64,000 nucleotides of DNA from JAWKWA01 sp041397765 (GTDB lineage: Bacteria > Pseudomonadota > Alphaproteobacteria > Rhizobiales > Hyphomicrobiaceae). Position 1 is the stretch's first letter, and every line of letters begins with the position of its first letter. Below the pieces are notes generated by a model, which was given only the letters and a program-made list of their open reading frames with translations, was not told the DNA's origin and searched no databases. A program made the position numbers and the translations under genes. Positions 1 through 9,054 of this stretch are shown piece by piece. The DNA is taken from contig JAWKWA010000006.1 in the NCBI GenBank assembly GCA_041397765.1, forward strand, positions 1 to 64,000, given 5' to 3'.

Positions 1-285
1 GCCCGCCCGCAAGTCGACCGCGACGTCGAAGACCCGTCCCCTGAGGCAGGTGACGATCTTGGTCTCCATGGCGGGCGGGTACTGGAAATGGAGGCCGCGG
101 AGCGTGCCGGCCCGAGAGGTGAACGTGCGGTTGATCTGGCGGATCGGACGCTCGAGCCCAGCTTCGCGGAGCTCGTTCGCGCAGTACATGCGCTCGAGGA
201 AGCCGCGGGCATCGCCGAGCGGCTTGCGGGTCAGCAGCGTCAGGCCGGCAAGCGGGGTGGCGGCGAGGTCGAAGCGGGCGGTCAT
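1..285 (-). CDS. rfbC: dTDP-4-dehydrorhamnose 3,5-epimerase-like protein (N-terminal part, cut by window edge)
   Basis: The start ATG at 283-285 overlaps the stop of rfbG (ATGA overlap), so the two are translationally coupled. The 95 visible codons begin MTARFDLAATPLAGLTLL and contain the family's early landmarks: the DxRGxFxE-type stretch (GDARGFLERM), then QINRTFTSRAGTLRGLHFQ, where RGLHFQ carries the active-site His region of RmlC-type cupins, then KIVTCLRGRVFDVAVD. These match 3,5-epimerases acting on nucleotide-linked 4-keto-6-deoxysugars. Behind rfbF and rfbG, the natural substrate may be a CDP-linked keto sugar rather than dTDP. The C-terminal half lies beyond position 1. Confidence 0.75.
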   Translation of the reverse strand, partial: MTARFDLAATPLAGLTLLTRKPLGDARGFLERMYCANELREAGLERPIRQINRTFTSRAGTLRGLHFQYPPAMETKIVTCLRGRVFDVAVDLRAG

Positions 286-1355
286 GACGCGGCCGCCGCG
301 TAGCGGGCGATCTGGCCGGTGGTGTAGGCCGCCATGTCGGCGCCCTCGTGCCAGGCGCGGTACCAGCGGGTGGTCTCGGCGATGGCGTCCGCGAGCTGCC
401 AGCGCGGCGTCCAGCCGAGCTCGTTGCGGGCCTTCGTCGAGTCGAGCCGCAGCAGGCCGGCCTCCTTGAAGCCCGGTGCCACCGGCTCCTTGCGGACCGT
501 GGCGCCATCGCCCCAGGCCCTGGCGACGAGTTCGGAGACATGGCCGACGGTGCCTTCCCCCGCGGGATCGGGGCCGAAGTTCCAGCCGGTCGCATGGATT
601 TCGCCGCCGGTGCCGGCCAGACGCTCGGCAAGCAACAGATAGCCGGCGAGCGGATCGAGCACATGTTGCCAGGGGCGGACGGCCGCCGGGTAGCGCAGCA
701 CCACGGGCTCAGCCTTGGCAAAGGAGCGGATGCAATCGGGAACGAGGCGGTCCTTGGCCCAGTCGCCGCCGCCAATGACATTGCCGGCGCGTGTGGTCGC
801 GATGCGGCACTCAGAGGTGCCGGGGGCAAAGAAGCTGGCGCGGTAGGAAGCGGCGACGATCTCGGCGCAGGCCTTGCTCGCACTATAGGGATCGGCGCCA
901 CCCAGCCGGTCGGTCTCGCGGTAGGGGTGCACCCATTCGCGGTTCTCGTAGCACTTGTCGGTGGTGATGACGACGGCGGCGGCGAGACGCTTCTCGCTGC
1001 GAGCGGCCTCCAGCACATGGGCAGTGCCGAGCACGTTGGCGGCATAGGTGCCGACCGGATCGCGATAGCCTTCGCGCACCAGCGACTGGGCCGCCAGATG
1101 GAACAGCACCTCCGGCTCGGCCTCGCGCATGGCGGCCGAGAGGCGGGGAAGATCGAGAATGTCGGCGCGATGGTCGCGAACGAGGCGATCGGGGACGCCG
1201 GCGATCGCAAAGAGGCTCGGCTCGGTCGGCGGGTCGAGCGCATAGCCGGTCACGCGCGCACCGAGCTCGGCGAGCCACAGCGCCAGCCAGGCCCCCTTGA
1301 ATCCGGTGTGCCGGCGTCAGGAAGACGGAGCGGCCACGCCAGTACGACGGATCAT
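282..1355 (-). pseudogene. rfbG: CDP-glucose 4,6-dehydratase (frameshifted near the 5' end)
   Basis: This is an NAD-dependent short-chain dehydratase converting CDP-glucose to CDP-4-keto-6-deoxyglucose for O-antigen or other surface sugars. From about 1253 down to 282 the frame is open for 323 residues and carries the extended-SDR catalytic motif YSASK (in ADPYSASKACAE), the AAQSLVREGYRDP segment, RAGNVIGGGDWAKDR and a C-terminal GWTPRWQL. The Rossmann glycine motif (GHTGFKG) lies upstream but in another frame: around 1303-1316 the sequence has one extra base within LTGHTG. A second base is missing at the presumed ATG near 1355, where MDPSYW would be expected. Both indels sit in a stretch full of errors, so the gene may be intact in the organism. 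It lies between rfbF and the epimerase in the same direction. Confidence 0.8.
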
Positions 1356-2121
1356 TCCCAGACGGTCCAAGGCGCTTTTCCGCTGCTGTAGAGCTCTTCG
1401 AGGAGGTTCTTCTCGCGCAGCGTATCCATGGGCTGCCAGAAGCCGTCATGGCGGAAGGCGGCGAGCTGCGCCCTTCGGCGGCGAGGCGGGTCATCGGCGC
1501 GCCTTCCCAGGGCGTGCTGTCACCGGCGATGTAGCTGACCACCTCGGCGAGCTAAGCACGAAGAAGCCGCCATTGATGAGGCCGCCATCGCCCTGCTGGC
1601 TTCTCGGTGAAGCCGGTCACGGTCGTATGGTCAGCGAGCTCAGCGCGCCGTAGCGGCCGGGCGGCTGAACGGCCGTGACGGTGGCAAGCTTGCCGTGGCT
1701 CTTGTGGAAGGCGATGAGGCTGGCGATGTCGATATCGGCGACGCCGTCGCCATAGGTGAAGCAGAAGGGCTCGTCGCCCAGATAGTCGCGCCATTGCGCA
1801 GGCGGCCGCTGGTCATGGTGTTCTGGCTGCGTCGACGAGCGTCACGGTCCAGGGCTCAGCGCTGCGAATGGACGACGATCTCGTTGTTCTCCATGCGGAA
1901 GGTCACGTCCGACATATGGAGGAAGTAGTTGGCGAAATACTCCTTATCACATAGCCCTTGTAGCCGAGGCAGATCAGAAGTTGCCCACCTGCAATGAGAG
2001 TAGATCTTCATGATGTGCCAAAGGATCGGCCGGCTGCCGATCTCGATCATCGGCTTGGGGCGGGTATGCGATCCTCGCTGATGCGGGTGCCGAAACCACC
2101 TGCCAGGATCACGGCTTTCAT
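1352..2121 (-). pseudogene. rfbF: glucose-1-phosphate cytidylyltransferase (many frameshifts)
   Basis: Pieces in all three frames add up to a full-length RfbF, which makes CDP-glucose from CTP and glucose-1-phosphate. The ATG at 2119-2121 opens with MKAVILAGGFGTRISE, the nucleotidyltransferase signature. Later pieces read RPKPMIEIGSRPILWHIMK, EYFANYFLHMSDVTFRMENN, FCFTYGDGVADIDIASL, TVTGFTEKPAG and, at the end, LYSSGKAPWTVWE before the stop at 1352-1354. About ten one- or two-base indels in 770 bp break the frame; one example is a missing C in the YVIKEY region near 1950. Total length fits the usual roughly 257 residues. Neighbouring genes in other parts of the window have far fewer breaks, so poor consensus quality here is as likely as true decay. 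Confidence 0.8.
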
Positions 2122-2474
2122 CGCGCGGTCTCCTGCTTCGTGGTCCTTCGAGGCTCGACGGTCGAGCGGGCCGTGACGGCGGGTCCGCAGCGGAACGAGC
2201 GTGCGGATCGATCCTCACGACGTGGAAGGAGGGCGCAGGCTGCGGCAGTCGCGCGGATGCAGCCATTGCGAGTGGACTGCTGCAGTATCCGACGATTCGA
2301 TCCTCGGGCGGACGGTGGTTTTGACTGCGGACGAGCACCGTGCATGTCGTCATCCCGTAAGACGGTCGGCATCCGTATCGTCTGCCGACATCATTGCTTC
2401 AGGCGATCTCACTCTAACGGCGAGTGGGCCCGCATCCGCTGGAGCGCGCCCCGTCAATCCGTCGATCGGAAATA
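2122..2474. other. intergenic region upstream of rfbF
   Basis: About 350 bp lie between the stop of the glycosyltransferase and the start of rfbF. No open frame here has family features. It should hold the promoter for rfbFGC if that set is transcribed separately, but I cannot point to a convincing -35/-10 pair. Confidence 0.4.
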
Positions 2475-3518
2475 CTACTGCATGGCCGAGAGCGACTCAT
2501 AAACCTTAGGCTCGCCGGCATTGTCAATAGCCTGCGCCTCGACCTCACGCATCCCTTCGACGACGAACCTGAGGTGCGACAGATGGCGCCTCCGCTCCGG
2601 ACTGCCCTCGCGCAGCAGTTGCCGGAAGGAGCGATACTGGAGGCGGATGACAGGCTCGCGAAACAGCGGGTCGAAGGCAAAGAACGGCCGGTTGTGGGGT
2701 GGATCCGCCTTGGTGGCGATGCGTGCCGCCACGAGCCGGGCTGCCAGGGCGTCGGCCTCGTCGGCGGGTAGGCGGGCCTCACTTGCGAGGAGAAGGGCAT
2801 AGTGGCGGGCAATCGCCTCGGTCTCGGTATCGCCGGCCATGGGCGGGGCCGAGGCGTCGCTGCGGAGCTTGCTGTGGGCGGCATTGACGGTGCGGATGTA
2901 GCCCAGTTGCGGCAAGGCGAGAATCTTTCCCGCGAGGAGATCGTGGAAGCCCATGGTGAAGTCGCCGAAAAACGGCGCGGCGTTGAGATCGAGGCGGCGG
3001 CAGCGCGCGATGAGCTGCGTGCGCCGGACGAGGGCAAAGCTCGTGGGAAACGGCCAGCGGGCATAGTCGAGGAGGCGCGCGACCGGGCTGTCGGAGATGA
3101 TGCTCCGCGCGTGCATCAGCCGGGCACGAAGACTGCCGTCCGGCTCGAAGGCGAGCGAAAGCACTGCGCCGATCGCCAAAACGTAGTCGGGATGATCGGC
3201 CAGGAACGGCTCGGCCGACAGGAGCTCATCGAGCAGCGGAAAGTCGTCATCGGCCCCGACCACGACGTACTCGTCTGCCAGCGCCTCGAGCACGTCGATC
3301 AGGCGGTCGGCGAGCGGCAGCCGTGGATCGTAGCGTCGATACTCCAGGGCGAGACGGCCGCCGGCGGCGACAATCGCGGCATCGTAGGCGGCATGATATT
3401 CCGGCTGGCTGCCGTCGGCGACGATGACCGCGCTGCCAGGGTAGAACTCGGCCAGGTAGCGAAGAACCTGCGCAGCCGAGACAGGACGATTTCGCGTTGG
3501 GATTATGAGCCTTGTCAT
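2475..3518 (-). CDS. glycosyltransferase, TIGR00180-type
   Basis: A predicted 347-residue GT-A-like glycosyltransferase. The N-terminus reads MTRLIIPTRNRP, the start typical of this family, followed by AEFYPGSAVIVADGS and an acidic GADDDF motif around residue 95 that would bind the metal and nucleotide sugar. The C-terminal half (FFGDFTMGFHDLL) resembles proteins annotated as TIGR00180-family glycosyltransferases found in polysaccharide clusters. I chose the ATG at 3516-3518 because homology begins there, although the frame stays open further upstream and the ribosome-binding site is weak. Position ahead of rfbFGC suggests a role in the same surface polysaccharide; donor and acceptor are unknown. 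Confidence 0.72.
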   Translation of the reverse strand: MTRLIIPTRNRPVSAAQVLRYLAEFYPGSAVIVADGSQPEYHAAYDAAIVAAGGRLALEYRRYDPRLPLADRLIDVLEALADEYVVVGADDDFPLLDELLSAEPFLADHPDYVLAIGAVLSLAFEPDGSLRARLMHARSIISDSPVARLLDYARWPFPTSFALVRRTQLIARCRRLDLNAAPFFGDFTMGFHDLLAGKILALPQLGYIRTVNAAHSKLRSDASAPPMAGDTETEAIARHYALLLASEARLPADEADALAARLVAARIATKADPPHNRPFFAFDPLFREPVIRLQYRSFRQLLREGSPERRRHLSHLRFVVEGMREVEAQAIDNAGEPKVYESLSAMQ

Positions 3519-3807
3519 CGTGCCCGTTCGGTCCGGTTGAGCCGTGCCAGGACCTCGCTGCGACACCTGGCGTCTGCATCGCTGCCGCTCGATACCATTC
3601 CGGGCCGCGAAATGTCTCGGCCAACTTCGCTCCGGTCGCGGAATTCGAGGTCCCGCAGATCGGCCCGGTCGGCTGATCTTGCGATGGTGGTGAGGGAACG
3701 GATGGACGCGGCGGGGACCTCGGGGCCGGGGCAAGCGGACGGTCTGCGCAACGAGGCCGCCTCTGCCGTCGTTGCGCCACGCCGTCCCTTGGCTATCGTC
3801 CCAGGCC

Positions 3808-4347
3808 TCAAGGGGTCGGGCGGTGCTCGGTGTCGTCGGAGAGCAGGGTGTCGGGCAGTTCGCCGAGGATCTCGGCGAGGCGGGAGCGGGCGCGGTTCAC
3901 GCGGCTCTTGATGGTGCCGACGGCGCAACCGCCGATCCGGGCCGCCTCCTCGTAGGAGAGACCTTCGGCGGCGACCAGCACCAGTGCCTCGCGCTGCTCG
4001 TCGGGCAATTGCAGGAGCGCGCGGCTCACCTCGGCGAGTTCGACCCGGCCGAACTGGCTCGGCAGCACCTCGACCCGCTCGGCGATGGCGCCATCGATAT
4101 CCTCGACCTCGCGGGTGCGGCGGCGATAGTCCGAGAAGAAGGTGTTGCGCAGGATGGTGAAGAGCCAGGCCTTCAGATTGGTGCCGGCCTCGAAGGTCGC
4201 GCGCGAGGTCCAGGCCTTGGTCAAGGTCTCCTGGACGAGGTCGTCGGCCAGGTCGTGGCGGCCGGCCAGGGAGAGCGCGAACGCCCGCAGATTGGGGACG
4301 GCGCCGAGCAGGCCTTGCGTGAACGGATCGGAGCTATCCTTGACCAC
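3808..4347 (-). CDS. ecfG: ECF sigma factor EcfG of the general stress response
   Basis: A 179-residue sigma-70 family factor of the EcfG (ECF15) group that directs RNA polymerase to general stress response promoters in alphaproteobacteria. Sigma region 2 is seen in GRHDLADDLVQETLTKAW and AWLFTILRNTFFSDYRRR, and region 4 in LPDEQREALVLVAAEGLSYEEAA followed by GTIKSRVNRAR. The start is a GTG at 4345-4347 placed immediately after the stop of nepR with no gap, so anti-sigma factor and sigma factor are translationally coupled. EcfG is normally held inactive by NepR until phosphorylated PhyR takes NepR away. Length and context leave little doubt. Confidence 0.93.
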   Translation of the reverse strand: MVKDSSDPFTQGLLGAVPNLRAFALSLAGRHDLADDLVQETLTKAWTSRATFEAGTNLKAWLFTILRNTFFSDYRRRTREVEDIDGAIAERVEVLPSQFGRVELAEVSRALLQLPDEQREALVLVAAEGLSYEEAARIGGCAVGTIKSRVNRARSRLAEILGELPDTLLSDDTEHRPTP

Positions 4348-4602
4348 TCAGGTTTCCTCACCGTTGTCCTCCTTCCGGCTCGCTCCCTCCTCGCGGCTCA
4401 ATTCCTCGAGCAGGCGGATGAAGCGATCGGGGATGGGCTCCTGGATGGTCTGGCGGTAGGCCTCCCGCAGCCTGGTGCCGAGGTGATCCTGGATCTTGCG
4501 GTCGATCGCCTCGGTTTTCTTGCCGGCCTCCCCGTTGGTCTCGCTCATGTCCCCTATCATGGTGATCTTCTTCTCGTTGCAGTCTGGCGTGTGTCTCGAC
4601 AT
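4348..4602 (-). CDS. nepR: anti-sigma factor NepR
   Basis: A short protein of 84 residues from the ATG at 4600-4602, which has a GGGAAG ribosome-binding site; internal ATGs at codons 15 and 19 are possible alternatives. The conserved NepR core is visible as KIQDHLGTRLREAYRQ followed by EPIPDRFIRLLEEL, the two helices that clamp either EcfG or the sigma-like domain of PhyR. It heads the nepR-ecfG operon, divergent from phyR, the standard alphaproteobacterial arrangement. The N-terminal 20-30 residues are poorly conserved and probably disordered, as usual in the family. Confidence 0.9.
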   Translation of the reverse strand: MSRHTPDCNEKKITMIGDMSETNGEAGKKTEAIDRKIQDHLGTRLREAYRQTIQEPIPDRFIRLLEELSREEGASRKEDNGEET

Positions 4603-4826
4603 TTCGCTTCCCCTCGAGGCGGACCGACCGTTCCGCCGGGCCCCCTGCCCGACAGGCCAGCACTGACGATCCGCGAGACCACGCCCGTCGGTGTGGTCAC
4701 CTGTTGCAACCCCGAACCCAGCCCGGCTGCCGGGCCCCAGGCTCCGACATCCGATTCTCCGGCATATCGGTTGTCCCTTCAATGCCGTCGGTCCCGTTCC
4801 GGTTCCCTGTCCATCGCGCTTCGCAG

Positions 4827-4851
4827 GGAACCAGTTGTGGGAAAGTGTGTT
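4827..4851 (+). promoter_or_regulatory. candidate EcfG-dependent promoter of phyR
   Basis: GGAAC at 4827-4831 is followed, after 16 bases, by TGTT at 4848-4851. The EcfG consensus is GGAAC-N16/17-CGTT, so the -35 is perfect and the -10 matches three of four. It points toward phyR, about 180 bases upstream of its start, and would give the usual positive feedback of the stress response. Confidence 0.6.
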
Positions 4852-5027
4852 AAGAGTGCTGCTGACCCGCAAGGCGGCCATGACGAGAGGGAGCCGATGC
4901 TCCGCTCCATGGAGGCCGGGCGGGTCCATGCTGCTGTCCGGTGAGGGGCCGGCGACCGAGGGGTGGGGATCTAGACCGGACCGATTGGGCCGTCACGGCG
5001 CAGTTCGGACCGGCGGGAGGAGGTTTC

Positions 5028-5849
5028 ATGCCGCTCGCCGAACGCATCAGGCCGCATCTGCCCTATCTGAGGCGCTTTGCCCGGGCATTGCTCGGCAGTC
5101 AGGCAGCCGGGGACACCGTGGTCGCTCGCCTGCTCGAGCATCTGGTAGTCGATCCGGCCGCGCTCTCGCGGACGCTCGATCTGCGCGTGGCGCTCTACAG
5201 GGCGCTTCTCTTCGTCGCCGACGAGGCGGGCCTCACTGCCGGGCTCGCAGCCTTCCGGGCGGGCGAGGCGGCACGCCCGGGGGTGCTGTCGGCCGCCGAG
5301 CAACGCCTGCAGGATATGCCCGCGCGGGCGCGCGAGGCCTTCCTGCTCGGCTCCATGGAAGGCGTCACCGAGGAGGAGGCGGCAATCATCCTCTCGGTCG
5401 AGCCGCACAAGATCACAGACCTGCTCGCCAAGGCGGGGCGCGAGATCGCCGGGCTCGTCGCCACCGACGTGCTGATCATCGAGGACGAGCCGCTGATCGC
5501 GCTCGACCTGTCGGGCCTCGTCAGCGACCTCGGTCATCGGGTCGCCGCCATGGCGCGCACACGCAGCGAGGCGGAGGAGGCTTTCCGCCGGACGCGGCCC
5601 GGGCTCGTTCTTGCCGACATACAACTCGCCGACGGCAGCTCGGGCCTCGATGCGGTCAACGACATCCTCGGGCGCGAGGAGGTGCCGGTGGTTTTCATCA
5701 CAGCCTTTCCCGAGCGCCTGCTCACAGGAACCCGGCCGGAGCCGGCTTTCCTGGTGACGAAGCCGTTCCAGGGCGCGGCGGTCAAGGCGACGGTCAGCCA
5801 GGCGCTGTTCTTCGATCAGCGCGCAAGGCGCCGGGCGACCCGGAACTGA
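5028..5849 (+). CDS. phyR: general stress response regulator PhyR
   Basis: A 273-residue response regulator with the hallmark PhyR layout. An N-terminal sigma-factor-like domain (about residues 1-140, starting MPLAERIRPHLPYLRRFAR) mimics EcfG and traps NepR. A C-terminal receiver domain (about 150-265) has the acidic pair in VLIIEDEPLIALDL, the phosphoryl acceptor Asp197 in LVLADIQL, and the conserved Lys in FLVTKPFQ. The ATG at 5028-5030 follows a strong GGGAGGAGG ribosome-binding site by five bases. It is divergent from nepR-ecfG. No sensor kinase is adjacent, so the activating kinase must be elsewhere. Confidence 0.93.
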   Translation: MPLAERIRPHLPYLRRFARALLGSQAAGDTVVARLLEHLVVDPAALSRTLDLRVALYRALLFVADEAGLTAGLAAFRAGEAARPGVLSAAEQRLQDMPARAREAFLLGSMEGVTEEEAAIILSVEPHKITDLLAKAGREIAGLVATDVLIIEDEPLIALDLSGLVSDLGHRVAAMARTRSEAEEAFRRTRPGLVLADIQLADGSSGLDAVNDILGREEVPVVFITAFPERLLTGTRPEPAFLVTKPFQGAAVKATVSQALFFDQRARRRATRN

Positions 5850-5858
5850 CACCAGCGA

Positions 5859-6053
5859 GCGAAAGCTCTGACTTTCACGAGGTGGTCCGCGCGCGCCGGC
5901 TTGGTGGGCCGGCCGGGCGCAACAAATCATGCGAGCGGGGATGGTGAGGCGGCCGCGCGCGAACAAATCATGCGCGCGGGGTTGGCGGGGCGGCCGCGCA
6001 CTGACGCAAAGGAGAAAACCGCCGCGCATCCAACTGGATCACGGTCGAAACTC
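5859..6053. repeat. dispersed intergenic repeat, copy 1, with internal 41-bp duplication
   Basis: This gene-free stretch begins GCGAAAGCTCTGACTT and ends CATCCAACTGGATCACG-GTCGAAACTC. The same ends, GCGAAAGTTCTGACTT and CATCCACCTGGATCACG, bracket 19608-19714. The inside of copy 1 is longer because a unit containing AACAAATCATGCG recurs at 5921 and 5962 with a 41-bp period, each followed by a GGCGGCCGCGCG block. The second location has a single related block. The element lies between the stop of phyR and the tail of an ABC permease gene. Function unknown. Confidence 0.65.
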
Positions 6054-6170
6054 GTGCACGCCGGTGAGCGGAGCTGCGAGGCGGCCAGCCTTCGCACGCA
6101 CCAGCTTTTTCGCACGCAATTCATCCACGGCTCCGAGGGGCGGCACCCCGCCGCCCCCGTCGAGGGCGCC

Positions 6171-6978
6171 CTACTTGCCCGCGCCGCCGACATGCTCGCC
6201 CTCCGCGCGTCAGGTAGTAGGCCGCGAGGATCGGCAGGAAGGTGACGGCGACGACGAAAATCGCCACGACATTTGTGCGGGCCGCTGGCGCGGGCGGATC
6301 GCTCCGTCAGCATCCAGATCAGCAGCGTCGATTGCTGTCCGGCGGTGAAGGTCGTGACGATCACCTCGTCGAAGGAGAGCTGAAGGCGAGCATCGCGCCG
6401 GCGAGGAGTGCGGTGGCGATGTTGGGCAGAACGACATGACGCAGCGTCTGGAAGCCGTCGGCGCCGAGGTCCATGGAGGCCTCGATCAGCGAGCCCGACA
6501 TGCGACGGAAGCGGGCGACGGCATTGTTGTAGACGACGACGATGCAGAAGGTCGCGTGGCCGAGCACGATGGTCCAGAAGCTGAAGGGGATCTCGAGCGC
6601 GTTGAAGGCCGAGCGCAGCGCGATGCCGGTGATGATGCCCGGCAGCGCGATGGGCAGGATGAGCAGGAGCGACACCTGCTCGCGGCCGAAGAAGCGGGTC
6701 TGAGAGAGAGCCGCCGCCGCCATGGTGCCGAGCAGCATGGCGATCATGGTCGAGAGCGTCGCGACCTTCACCGACAGCCAGATCGCCGCCCAGATGTCGG
6801 GACGATCCCAGACGACGGCGAACCATTTGAGGGTGAGGCCCGGAGGCGGGAACTGGTAGCTCTTCTCCTCCGTCGTGAAGGCGTAGAGGAAGATCAGGAG
6901 GAGGGGCACATGCAGGAACAGGAGCCCGCAGATGGCGGCGGCCCTGAGACTGCGGGGGGCTTTGCCTTCAGAGCGCAT
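6171..6978 (-). pseudogene. ABC transporter permease, PotC-type (frameshifted)
   Basis: Inner-membrane permease of a spermidine/putrescine-type importer. The first 200 codons from the ATG at 6976-6978 are intact, with several membrane spans and the EAA loop that contacts the ATPase (EASMDLGADGFQTLRHVVLP). After FSS near 6380 one C is missing; the true frame continues LSFDEVIVTTFTAGQQSTL and is broken again near 6320 and 6295. The end, VVAIFVVAVTFLPILAAYY, is followed by an extra G before the likely stop at 6171. Correcting these indels restores about 269 residues, the normal size. It overlaps the preceding permease by 11 bases. Confidence 0.8.
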
Positions 6979-7924
6979 CGAAGGCCCCCAGGCGCCGGGC
7001 GATGGCGAGATAGACCATCATGATGACGATCGGCACGACGGTGAAAGCGGCAGCGAGCGGAATGTTGCCGGCTGTTCCCTGATGGGCATAGACGGCCAGG
7101 CCGATGAAGTAGCTCGAATTGCCGACGATCTGGGGAATGATGTAGTCGCCGAGCGTCAGTGAGAAGGTGAAGATGGAGCCGGCGACGATGCCGGGCACGG
7201 CGAGCGGGAAGATGACGGTGCGAAAGGTCTGGCCCGGCCTTGCGCCAAGATCGGCCGAGGCCTCGACGAGGTTGCCGGGCACGCGCTCGAGGGCGGCCTG
7301 GGTCGGCAGGATCATGAAGGGCAGCCAGACATAGCAGAAGACGATGAAGGTGCCGATATAGCTGATCGACAGCGAGGGGCCGCCGATCACCGGGAGCGCG
7401 AGCAGGCCATCGAGCACGAAGCCGAGATGCAACCGTTCGGCGAGCCAGGTGAGGATGCCTTCCTTGGCCAGAATCAGCTTCCAGGAATAGACCTTGACGA
7501 GATAGCTCGACCACAAGGGCAGCATGACGCCGAGATAGAAGGCGGCCTTCCAGATGCCGCGGGCATAGCGGGCGGCATAGTAGGCGATCGGAAAGGCGAT
7601 GAGGGCGTCGGCGATCGTGACGGCGCTCGCCATCACCACGCTCCTGACGATGATGTCGAGATTGGAGGCGCGGAAGAGCTCGCCATAGGTCGAGAGCGTG
7701 AGCTCGTGGCGCACCACGCCCGAGAACTCGTCGACCGAGAAGAAGCTGTAGACGAGCAGCGAGGCGAGGGATCCGAGATAGACGATGCCGAGCCAGGCGA
7801 GCGGCGGCCCGATCAGCAGGAAAGCGAGGAGGCGCGGCCGGCGATGCAGCGTGTCCGAGAGGAGGGCACCGAGGCGGGCGAGTCCGCCTTCGGGCGGTGC
7901 GCTCTTGGCCGGGATGTCGATCAC
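6968..7924 (-). CDS. ABC transporter permease, PotB-type
   Basis: A 318-residue inner-membrane permease with six or so hydrophobic spans, the first at LLAFLLIGPPLAWLGIVYL, and the conserved cytoplasmic EAA loop (VEASADLGARPGQTFRTVIFPL). It pairs with the next gene to form the membrane channel of the importer. Start is a GTG at 7922-7924; a TTG at 7930 overlapping the ATPase stop is an alternative, so coupling with the ATPase is tight either way. The signature GDYIIPQIVGNSSYFIG matches the polyamine/opine subfamily. Substrate is not fixed by sequence. Confidence 0.85.
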   Translation of the reverse strand: MIDIPAKSAPPEGGLARLGALLSDTLHRRPRLLAFLLIGPPLAWLGIVYLGSLASLLVYSFFSVDEFSGVVRHELTLSTYGELFRASNLDIIVRSVVMASAVTIADALIAFPIAYYAARYARGIWKAAFYLGVMLPLWSSYLVKVYSWKLILAKEGILTWLAERLHLGFVLDGLLALPVIGGPSLSISYIGTFIVFCYVWLPFMILPTQAALERVPGNLVEASADLGARPGQTFRTVIFPLAVPGIVAGSIFTFSLTLGDYIIPQIVGNSSYFIGLAVYAHQGTAGNIPLAAAFTVVPIVIMMVYLAIARRLGAFDAL

Positions 7925-7926
7925 GC

Positions 7927-8936
7927 TCAAGGCGCGCCCTCCATGGCGTGCATGGCGCTTCTCGGCCAGGCGAGGGCGACCGTGTCGCCCCGGGCGATGG
8001 CGAGGCCGGCCGGTGCGGCGACCGTGAGGCTGAGGCCGTCGGCCCCGACGACGAGGCGGGTGCTCGCGCCCTGATAGCTGATGCTGGCGACGCGGCCGCC
8101 GATCGCGGCCTCGTCCTTGGCGGGCGTCGCGTCGGGGGGCAGGAGGCGGATCCGCTCGGGCCTGAGGCTGGTCCAAGCCTTCACGCCACCGAGCCGGGCG
8201 GCAATATCGGGCGGGATGAGGTTCGACGAGCCGACGAAATCGGCGACGAAGGGGCTGGCGGGACGCTCGTAGACCTCGGCGGGCGTGCCGATCTGGACGA
8301 TCCGGCCCTTGTCGAAGATGGCGAGGCGGTCCGACATGGACAGGGCCTCGCCCTGGTCGTGGGTGACGAAGACGAAGGTGATGCCGATCTCGCGCTGCAG
8401 GGCTTTCAGCTCCTCCTGCATCTGCTCGCGAAGCTTCAGGTCGAGGGCGCCGAGAGGCTCGTCGAGCAGCAGGACCTTCGGCTTGTTGACGAGGGCGCGG
8501 GCGAGGGCGACGCGCTGGCGCTGGCCGCCAGAAAGCTGGGCGGGCCGGCGGGCCTCGAAGCCGGCGAGCTTCACCTGCGCGAGCGCGCGCCGGGCGGCCT
8601 CGTGGCGCGGCTCGCGGGCCATGCCGCGCACCATCAATCCGTAGGCGACATTGTCGAGGACGGTGAGATGGGGAAAGAGCGCGTAGTCCTGGAAGACCGT
8701 GTTGACGTCGCGGCGATAGGGCGGGACGCCCTCGGCAGTCGTGCCGAAGATCTCGATATGGCCCTCGTCCGGCTGCTCGAAGCCGGCGATGAGCCTCAGG
8801 CAGGTGGTCTTGCCCGAGCCCGAGGGCCGAGCAGGGAGAAGAACTCGCCCTCGGCGATGACGAGCGAGAGGCCGTCGACCGCGCGAACCGGGCCGAAGAT
8901 GCGGGAGACGCGCTCGAACTTGACGGCCGGGGTCAT
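7927..8936 (-). pseudogene. ABC transporter ATP-binding protein, PotA-type (one-base deletion in the P-loop)
   Basis: The ATPase of the first importer, about 336 residues once corrected. The start MTPAVKFERVSRIFG at 8936 runs into SLLGP, where GGCCCTCGGG should be GGCCCCTCGGG. Loss of one C at about 8824-8827 destroys the Walker A reading frame (GPSGSGKTT). Downstream the proper frame shows the signature LSGGQRQRVALARAL, the Walker B region KVLLLDEPLGALD, the switch His in FVFVTHDQ and a C-terminal TOBE-like domain. The deletion is a single base in a C run and everything else is well kept, so I suspect a consensus error. Confidence 0.85.
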
Positions 8937-9054
8937 AGATCGGATCCGGTTGCGGTCGGTGGCCTGATGGGTGGAAAGCGGCCAGTCATCGAGCCTTGCA
9001 TCATCGAGGCTCCGGGCCGGTGCGCCTTGAACCTGTCGGTCTCGGCGGCACGCG

